NCBI GenBank assembly: GCA_963565915.1
Contig: OY751494.1
Coordinates: forward strand, 1,674,001-1,738,000
Source of the DNA: Entoloma clypeatum
Taxonomy: Eukaryota; Basidiomycota; Agaricomycetes; Agaricales; Entolomataceae
DNA: 64,000 nt
Direction: 5' to 3'
Shown: one piece after another, positions 56,634 to 64,000 of the stretch
How positions within the stretch are numbered: the first letter of the stretch is position 1
Layout of the letters: every line of letters begins with the position of its first letter
Translations under genes and position numbers: made by a program
Notes under the pieces: generated by a model
Told to the model about the DNA's origin: nothing
The model's input: the letters and a program-made list of their open reading frames with translations, nothing else
Database searches by the model: none

Positions 56634-58716
56634 ATGGCCCCCATCCACGCTTTGTCCTACAATGACCCCCAGCTCATACTAGACGATATCGACCGCAGCT
56701 TCCAACTCACACCAGAAGCCCTCGTTGATCTCACGAAAGCCTTCCTCCACGAGTTTGCCTCAGGTTTGGAAAACTATGGTCAGGCAATGGCAATGATGTC
56801 CGTCACTTTCCGATCTTACCCGTTCAAAAAGTCCTCACATTTTCAGTCCCACATTCGTGACTGGCGTGCCCAACGGTACCGAGACAGGGCAGGTATTCGA
56901 TCACTCGTCCAAACCAAGGCACTCACCTCGAGGCACCACAGAACCTTTCTGGCTCTGGATCTTGGGGGCACGAATATGTGAGGCCATAGTCGTACCCACG
57001 GTATCACGAGATCGTCAAATCTTATCTTACATTCAAGGCGTGTCTGCGAGGTAGTACTGAACGGTGATAAGACTGTCTCCTTGAGACAGCAGAAGTACAA
57101 GGTGTCAGAAGCCCTGAAGACAGGCGAAGCAACGGCATTGTTTGGTTCGTGCTGTTCGATCTGTGCGCCTGTTCTCGTAACTTGATCTTACACACTGTTA
57201 GATTATCTTGCCGATTCTGTCGATGCTTTCCTCACTACCCATGCTGCATCTGCCTACACCATGGACGACGGCCAAACTCCCGATGTTGTTCACCTCGGGC
57301 TAACTTTTTCATTCCCCGTCGAACAAACTGCCCTCAACTCCGGCAAAATTTTGACATGGACGAAAGGCTTTTCTGCTAAGAATGCCGTTGGTCATGATGT
57401 CGTGAAACTCCTACAAGACGCTTTCGATAGAAAACACATGCATGTCAAATGTGTCGCCCTCGTTAATGATGTGTGTCGTGCCTTGCCGTCAGTCTGTGCC
57501 ATGCCTGAATGATGTTAGACCGTCGGAACCCTTCTCACACGAGCATATACAACAGGAGCGTGTATCTTGGGTGCGATATTTGGTACTGGGACGAATGGCG
57601 CATATGTCGAGGAAGTCGGTAAGCCAGAACTACTCTATAGCTTTTTCTACCATTCCAAACGATCTCCAGCGAAGATCAAGAAATTGAGGGACTCCCCTGC
57701 GGTCAAGGCTGGAGGCTACATGGTTGTCAATACGGAATGGGGTGCTTTCAACAATTCTGTAAGGGCTTTCCACACAACTACAAACTCCTCTTGTGAATCA
57801 TTCTACTCCAATAGCGGTCGCACCTTCCGTCAACGCCCTTTGACAATGCACTAGACCGCCTCAGCATCAATCCATCCTTCCAAGCATTCGAGAAATTTAT
57901 TTCAGGAATGTACCTCGGCGAGATCACGCGAAACATCCTCACCGCCCTCATCGACGCCGGGCCAAAGTCTTTATTATTCAACGGAAAATCAACACGGGTT
58001 CTCAATGCTCATTACGGACTGGATACAAGTGTCATGAGTGCCGTTGAACGTGCCTGGGAGGGACCAAACAAGCCACTGAGCTCTGAAAACCCTGTTCCCT
58101 CCTTCACCAATATCGACGCAGCAAGCCTGCCGCCGGATATTGTTTCTAAGCTGGAGAGGGTTCGGATCGTGGTGGCAAAGCAGCTGCATTTCGAGGATTC
58201 CAAAGTGACGCTGAGAGACGCTGCGGTATGTAATCAGCATCTTGTCGAGGCAAAACCTGTTTATTGCTTCCTCTAGATCGTTCGATGGGCATCCTTGCTG
58301 GTAGCGCGACGAGCGGCGGTTTTAAGCGGCGTGGCTGTTGCTGCAGTCTTGCTTCAGACAGGAAGGGCATCTTTTGCTGACAGAAATGGCAAGTTCCCAG
58401 CGCGCAATGACACGGAAACGATTGGTGTTGGTGTGGATGGAAGGTAAGTCGGCCGTCATCTGGGTTTTGCCAAGTGTCTGATATTGGCAAAATAGCCTGA
58501 TCGAACATTATCCCAATTTCGAACGCATGCTCCGAGAATCCTTGCGTTCGTTGGTAGGAGAGGAAGTGGAGAGGAGAGTATCGATTGGGTTGGCTAGGGA
58601 TGGGAGTGGAGTTGGGGGTGAGTAACATCCCTTCATCTTAGTGTTCAAGATGTCGGGTTGATTTCGCGTATATAGCCGCTCTTTGCGCTCTTCAGGCTTT
58701 GAAACAACAACGATAG
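56634..58716 (+). CDS. HXK1: Hexokinase
   Basis: Phosphorylates glucose, fructose and other hexoses at C6 in the cytosol. Eleven exons (56634-56797, 56847-56888, 56942-56977, 57038-57144, 57202-57470, 57519-57618, 57670-57758, 57815-58225, 58277-58442, 58495-58617, 58676-58716) give 515 residues. Motifs: PTFVTGVPNGTETGTFLALD, the phosphate-1 loop LGGTNMRVCEV, LGLTFSFPVEQTALNSGKIL with the sugar-binding WTKGF, VALVNDTVGTLLTRAY with the catalytic Asp, GAIFGTGTNGAYVEEV, NTEWGAFNN, and GSLIEHYPNFERML near the end. The third exon is best joined by a GC-AG intron (donor GCAGGT at 56889), and the fourth by an AAG acceptor. It is about 20-30 residues longer than yeast Hxk2. Confidence 0.95.
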
Positions 58717-58873
58717 CAAAAGAGGATCGGAACTGAATGTAATGTGTTATCAAATGTTTATTATTAACGCGTTCATCCATCTCGAGAATGTAACATTTAG
58801 CAATTGTTTAAAGCATTCGTAACAATATGACTGAGTGAGAATTATGATTTATTATGAGTGGTTCATCTCGGCA

Positions 58874-60138
58874 TCATGTGTTGGGGTTGTAGACGGCATT
58901 GTACGACTCGCTAACCTTTGCCCAGTCCAAAACAGTCCAGAATTTTTTCATCCACTCCTCCTTCCCCCATACACCATATCCAGCCGACATCCACGCATGT
59001 TCATGGACTGAGACACAAAACAGGGGATAAAGTACTTCTCCCAGGTGCAACATCTCGGTCTTGCCCAGCGGGGCCGTTCGGGCATCTGGATCACCGGCGT
59101 AGAGACTAACTGGTATCATAGATTCCAATTCTCGTGGCGAACGCACACTGGTGCTGCTGTGCATGAACCGTGGCAGAATTTTGCTCGGCGCAGGAGGTGT
59201 GCTGGCGCCCCCGACACCCGACACTGGAGACTGGGGACTGACACCTGGCGGTGGTGTCTGCGCAGTGGGCGACTGCGCAGGTGGTATGTCCGTCCCGTGG
59301 CCTTCATCGTCAAAGGGCGGCTCGTTGGGATTGACATCGTACAGGCCCTCTCCCTGCCGTTCGCCCTTCTCCGACGTGAGGTAGGGGTTTCCCTGATCGT
59401 ATTGGCCGAGCGTGGGGCCGAGCTCAAGCTGTTTGCTGTGTCCCATGTAGGTCCGTGAACGGATGAGGAGGGTTCCTGGCCCGAATGTTGGGATGATACC
59501 GGTGTTGCCGTTCGCGTCCGTGACGAACCAGACCCAGCCAGAGGTGAACATGCCTGTGACGGCGGCGGAGAAGGCGGATTTGAGCTGGGCGATGCTGCCG
59601 TGTTGGAAGCGAAGCATGTTTGCGAAGTCGGGGGGTATTTCAGCTTGATGGGTAACGAATGGTTCCGGCGGAGGAGGTTTCTGAGGGTTCGGGGCAAGTG
59701 AGTGCATGAGTTGGGGGTGATAGGACGCGACATACGAGTTGTTCCAGGAAATAACTGTTGTTCAGTGCCAAGCTAGCATAATTGAAGGTAAGCGTCCGCT
59801 CTCTATGAGGAGCCGCGTTAATGATGGTTTGCACGATGCTCTCGTTCTCGTCCGGGGTTCCTAGAAAAACTTGTTATCATGAGTTGACGAGAAGTAACAT
59901 TGTACGTACCCCTAACTTCATCATTGAGTCTTTGCAAAAGCCCCTCTTGCCAATCTACTGCCACAGCTCTCAATGCCGCAGGAGGCAAGAACTCGCCGAG
60001 ACCACCTTCAACCGCATAAGGGAGTTCCTTCCGTGTGTGCAGACCTCGCAGGCACCACCGCGACTTGAGCTGGGAGGCTACCGACACATTCCTTGGTACC
60101 TTTGACGATACCAAACGAAAACCGACAGCGCAGCTCAT
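58874..60138 (-). CDS. Mitochondrial small-subunit ribosomal protein with Fe/Mn-SOD fold (mS42/mS43)
   Basis: Three main exons: 60138 to about 59909, about 59861-59742, and about 59683-58874. The N-terminus is mitochondrial-like (SSKVPRNVSVASQLKSRWCL, RGLHTRKELPYAVEGGLGEF). The SOD-like helices follow (FNYASLALNNSYFLEQL; MLRFQHGSIAQLKSAFSAAV; MFTSGWVWFVTDANGNTGII). A Pro/Gln-rich insert comes next (QSPTAQTPPPGVSPQSPVSG), and the C-terminus is LYPLFCVSVHEHAWMSAGYG. A true SOD has conserved His and Asp metal ligands. Here the pattern matches the ribosomal paralogues Rsm26/Mrp1 better (EHAWMSAGYGVWGKEEW, long insert). Which of mS42 or mS43 it is remains open. It is divergent from Dad1 (starts 158 bp apart). 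Confidence 0.82.
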
Positions 60139-60296
60139 TTTAGAAACGTCGCCAACGGGGCGTTCGTTGTCGGAGGGATTTTTTGAGAACTTGAAGCGCG
60201 TCAACGAGTTTGTTCTTTATTTGCGCATGTAGTGCAAAGACTTCCGATCTCATTCCACACGTCGCACAACTTGGTGGACATACCTTGTCCTCAAAT

Positions 60297-60763
60297 ATGG
60301 CAGCCGCCAAGTCAGCTCCTCCAGCATCGTCGAATGCCGTCCAGAACCTCTGGAAAGCCTACAATGACCAAACACCAGACCGACTCAAGTTCGTCGACGC
60401 GTTCCTTTTCTTCCTGATGCTCTCAGGCGTCATGCAATTCCTTTACTGTGTGCTGGTCACCGACTATCCTTTCAATGCTTTCTTGGCCGGGTGTGTTATA
60501 GTTTATCCGCACGCGTTCGTACAGCTAAACAATCAATTTCAGCTTCGCGAGCAACGTTGGCCAATTCGTCTTGACGGCTTCGTTGCGATCCCAAGTGAAT
60601 CCTCAAAACAAGAATGAATTCAAGGAGGTTTCGCCGGAAAGGTGTCTATACATCATGCTTTTATCCATGAAGTTATCATGACGGCTTTACTTTCAGAGCA
60701 TTCGCAGATTTTGCAATTGGTTCAATTGTACTGCATTTCTTTGTATACAACTTTCTCGGATAG
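60297..60763 (+). CDS. OST2: Oligosaccharyltransferase subunit Dad1/Ost2
   Basis: Small ER membrane subunit of the N-glycosylation complex. Three exons (60297-60490, 60543-60641, 60697-60763) give 119 residues. It has [80 protein letters not shown] and [20 protein letters not shown], ending in the family's FLG. There are three membrane segments. The length equals that of other fungal Dad1 proteins. No oddity. Confidence 0.96.
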
Positions 60764-61435
60764 AGACTATACAGGCGTCATTATTTCGGTAAAAGAAAAG
60801 CACCTAAATGTAACACCTTGGACATAGCAATTGCAGCTGGGCGTCATCGCTTTCTTTCGAACGAAGAGGAGCGCTGGGAAGGAGCTGAGTTCTCTGATCG
60901 TCAGTATTACGGACAGTTGGACATACCCCCATGATGACTATGGCGAAATCAAAGATGTACTCGCCTGCTTACCATGATGACCACTTGTATATGGTAGTGC
61001 AGCGAAGTGACGTACCAGCTTCGAGCCATGACCGCAGCAGCTCTGGTGATACAGTCAATTTTATGCTCAAGAGAGGTGTGATCGGACACGTACGACGAAC
61101 ATCCTTGTTAGGGACTTGTGCAAGCGCAGGTCTAGTCCTGCGTGAGAACGTGAACGATACATGAGGTCACGACAAGACAAACGTTAGGCCAGTTGTGCGC
61201 TTGATTCCGGCGAGGAAGGAGCTGACGAGAAGAGCGTCGAAACCGAGGTGCACTTGAGAGTGTTAAGACCAGACGTTGACTCTAGAGGCGAAGAGGATAC
61301 CTAGTGTGCCGAACATGATAGAGAGAGATGGGTGATTACATAACTTCCTTCATTACACTGGAGGCCACCGCGTTTGGCCACGACACCACTTCCACCTCAC
61401 TCGAGCCCATTGTCCTCGTCCAGTGGCTCACAACA
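60764..61435. other. Spacer between Dad1 and Gpc1
   Basis: About 670 bp holding the Dad1 3'UTR and the Gpc1 promoter. Short plus-strand frames (for example 60931-61164) show no family features. No repeat is seen. Confidence 0.35.
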
Positions 61436-63255
61436 ATGACATCCAGGCCACCCTCTCCTCCTCTAAATTTCGGCAAGGGCTACTTTTCTGCTCCTTTTGA
61501 ACGATTCGTCCGAGACGAAACATCAGACTGGGCAGGCGCTTTTACACTGCTCGGTACGCCCCCCCACGAAACATACCAAGCATCATGTGGCGCTTGACTC
61601 TCATCTCTCCAGACACCGTCGAGACCTACTTTGACTCCCATGTCGACCTCCTCCAGCGCAAACTGCAGAAGCACAGCGACCGTCTCAAAATGAAGGCCGA
61701 AGAGACCTTCAAGATCAAAGATCTTTCTGGAGACTTGCTCGCAGAGAACTTCGATCGCGAATTCAAAGGTTTCAAGGTCAAGGTGCGTGTGTCTATGCAG
61801 ATGCCTAGTGGTTCCCACTTTTTCTTACACAACGCTTGCGTTATCTCCAGGTGTCGGCGCGCATGACGGCATTATCTGCGTCATGGCAGTCCGCTAAAGT
61901 CGTACGCACGCGCGAGAAGGTTTCTTTCTTCTTCGGAGTCATGTCGTTGTTATTATCCGCGCTCATGTTTGGAATGGCACCGCAGTATGTCACATCTGTC
62001 CCCTTTCGCGATCGTCTCTCTAACTTCATGCAGATGGGTACATATAATCTACACGGTTATGGGCTGCTACTTGCTACCGTTGCGGTACTATCAGTACAAG
62101 AAACGCGCATGGCATTACTTTTTATTCGACCTCTGCTACTACACCACCATCCTCAACTTCATCTATATCTGGTTCTTCCCATCAAGTCCGGCACTCTTCA
62201 TTGCATGCTACTGTCTATCCCACGGATCCTTGGCCAGTGCCGTTATAACTTGGCGGAATAGCCTGGTGTTCCATGATCAGGACAAGGTTACATCCCTATT
62301 TGTCCACATCTATGCTCCCTTCACCTTCACAGTCATAAGGTATAAGTGCAAGTATCTCACCAGTCGATATTTTCTGACATTATCGTGATAGACATTTCTA
62401 CCCCGACGCCCCTGCGCGTTTCCCTGCGCTTGTTGAACTCCCTTATCTTCAACCCGTCCGAGCGGTCCTTCTGAGTGGAGGAATCTGTAAGCTTGACCTT
62501 TTCTCTGTGTGATTTCTGTGTGATTTTGCCAACCAGATGTCATTTGGCAAGCTTTGTACTGGAAGGTAAGTATCTCATTTTTCACATGGGGCTCGCCGCA
62601 TGACAATGTCGTATTATTTCATCATCAGTTCCTCCTTGTCGACCGCCGTGCCAAGATCGAGTCCGGCCAAAGAACAACGTCGTTCTCCTGGCTTCTTGCC
62701 GACAAACGCAGTGTCATTGGTCGCTCGCTGTCATCAGTGCCTGCGCCTTATCGCATCATGGCATTTATGGCTGGACAGTTAGGTCGGTGTCCATATGAAT
62801 GTAGCTTTATCTCCCTAACATACTTTATTTTCAGTTTATGCAATCCTTACCGAGCTTCCCGCCATCTTCCTCTTATATTCAAGCTCTCTCTGGAGTGGAA
62901 CTTTCCTCATTGCTATATTTGCTGTCAGCGTCTGGAATGGCGGTGGTTACTACATTGAAGTCTTTGGCAGGAAGTCTGTACCTTTCTTTGCTTCTCCTCA
63001 ACAAAGTCGTCTTGACACGGCCATAGATTCGAACGCGAACTGGAAGCGCTCAGGAAGGAGTTGGCTGAAAGCACAGCGAAGTCTGGAAATTCAACGCCTA
63101 GCGGCTCTCTCAGCCATTCTCGCAGTGATTCTGACCTTTCGTCATTGGAAACCTCTCCGAACATGGTCAACGGGGGTTTACCGAGTTTTCCGCTGCGAGA
63201 GCTCAGCCCAGAGCCTGAGTCACCTCTTTCAGATTCTGACAAGAAGAATTCGTGA
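61436..63255 (+). CDS. GPC1: Glycerophosphocholine acyltransferase Gpc1
   Basis: Makes lysophosphatidylcholine from glycerophosphocholine and acyl-CoA in the ER, part of phosphatidylcholine remodelling. Multi-exon. The N-terminus is PPSPPLNFGKGYFSAPFERF; a coiled helix follows (DLLQRKLQKHSDRLKMKAEE). Membrane segments start with VSFFFGVMSLLLSALMFGMA, then WVHIIYTVMGCYLLPLRYYQ, KKRAWHYFLFDLCYYTTILN and CYCLSHGSLASAVITWRNSL. The family signature is FHDQDKVTSLFVHIYAPFTF and TVIRHFYPDAP, then GIYVIWQALYWKFLLVDRRA and VWNGGGYYIEVFGRKFEREL. The C-terminus is Ser-rich. The start at 61436 is preferred; an in-frame ATG at 61328 exists. Confidence 0.92.
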
Positions 63256-63656
63256 AGAACTGAGAGGCCAATGTTTTTCGTATTGCTGCTGTCCTATCAA
63301 GATCCTTTACATGCGCTACCCATCTACGAACCCATATGATATACTACTGCATGTATGCGTTTTGTCGTGTCCCTTGCTATCTTCCCCGGCGTAATTGTAA
63401 CGAGTTATTTATATACATAGGTTGCCTGTCTAGATAGTTATGAATCATGTCGATGGCTCACTTGAAGGGTCAAGTCGAAGCTTTCCCATTGCGCTCCGCT
63501 CTTTGCCCAACCACTGAAGGGAGCGAGGACACCCCTCAACGTCTCTTTTGCCGCTTGATAGTCCATCATGGAATGTTTTACTTGATGGTACGTCATCGAA
63601 AGCCTACCAGAAACCCAACAGCTGAACAATGAGAATGTGATTATTCTTATGAATCC
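63256..63656. other. Convergent spacer at the right end
   Basis: About 400 bp between the Gpc1 stop (+) and the stop of the edge gene (-). The short frames at 63438-63632 on both strands are complementary shadows without family features. Confidence 0.35.
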
Positions 63657-64000
63657 TCACGTCTCGAAACCAAGGCGAGCCAATGTGTCAGAGTATAGCT
63701 GCAACAGCGATATCTTGGACAGCCTCGGTCTACAAAAAAAATTCGTCGTCGAAAATACATCATATCTGCTCATGGGAACATCTCATATAAAGTAGTAGCC
63801 CACTCACCTAGATTTCTCTCGGAAGCGGTGCTTGGGAGGAACCCCGCGCCTCATTCCGTTGATCAAAACCTCGTATGGCGTGGAATCCGCAATCCAACAT
63901 AATGCTTTCTTTCAAAATGGATAACGGAGATACAATCGACATGAGAAAGCTGACATTCATTGCAGGAGCTGTTGCCAGTCCTTCGATTTTCCAAACCCAC
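63657..64000 (-). CDS. Unidentified protein, 3' end only
   Basis: The minus strand reads, from the right edge, WKIEGLATAPAMN, then an intron, then CWIADSTPYEVLINGMRRGV and PPKHRFREKSR (to about 63808), another intron (63807-63730), and RPRLSKISLLQLYSDTLARL-GFET before the stop. The phases agree at both junctions (the first acceptor is AAG). The sequence looks like a genuine C-terminus, basic and helical. I do not recognise the family. Most of the gene lies outside the window. Confidence 0.55.

Noticed and set aside
58874..60138. Manganese superoxide dismutase
   Set aside because: The SOD fold is present, but the mitochondrial-ribosome-type insert and C-terminus (EHAWMSAGYGVWGKEEW) fit mS42/mS43 better than a true SOD.

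Overview
The window is nuclear DNA of a filamentous basidiomycete, most likely an Agaricomycete (mushroom-forming fungus). The reasons are: nearly every gene is cut by many introns of about 45-65 bp; genes sit close together on both strands with very short spacers; and several families are typical of that class (Thn1/Sst2-type RGS, Agaricomycete F-box/LRR protein, Agaricomycete 7TM family, GH35 beta-galactosidase, GPC acyltransferase). I saw no transposon, tRNA, rRNA, CRISPR or other prokaryotic feature. Gene models were spliced by hand. For most genes the exon lengths sum to a multiple of three and the protein reads through; junctions may still be off by 1-2 bases.

0-13 kb: the 5' part of a DEP/RGS G-protein regulator at the left edge (-); about 2 kb without a recognisable gene; an unknown coiled-coil protein (+); a degenerate alpha/beta-hydrolase-fold protein (+); UDP-glucuronate decarboxylase UXS1 (-); bystin/Enp1 (+); a DLH-SnoaL fusion (-); and a broken FAD monooxygenase (+).

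13-30 kb: ribosomal protein uL3 (+), a mitochondrial PPR protein (+), AMMECR1 (-), a Rab-like GTPase with a large insert (-), ribosomal protein eS7 (-), TPR co-chaperone Cns1/TTC4 (-) sharing a tiny divergent promoter with L-2-hydroxyglutarate dehydrogenase (+), complex I subunit NDUFA12 (-), the polarity scaffold Bem1 (-), and an OTT_1508-like deaminase gene with an in-frame TGA in its zinc motif (-).

30-46 kb: CCR4-NOT subunit Not3/5 (+), mitochondrial bL12 (-), a 7TM receptor-like protein (-), an MscS channel with EF-hand (-), a coiled-coil/Gly-rich protein (+), ribosomal protein eL18 (-) head-to-head with a Tra2-type SR protein (+), and an F-box protein (+).

46-64 kb: Nop9 (-), a haem-dependent oxidative N-demethylase-like protein (-), secreted GH35 beta-galactosidase (-) head-to-head with hexokinase (+), an Fe/Mn-SOD-fold mitochondrial ribosomal protein (-), Dad1/Ost2 (+), glycerophosphocholine acyltransferase Gpc1 (+) and the 3' end of an unidentified gene at the right edge (-).

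The content is mainly housekeeping: ribosome biogenesis (uL3, eS7, eL18, Enp1, Nop9), mitochondrial ribosome and respiration, RNA processing, polarity and sugar use. I did not find a clearly new multi-gene system. The best leads are the deaminase-like gene with a stop at its catalytic motif, the Rab-like GTPase with a proline-rich insert and altered G4 box, two hydrolase-fold proteins without their usual nucleophile, and the divergent beta-galactosidase/hexokinase pair.
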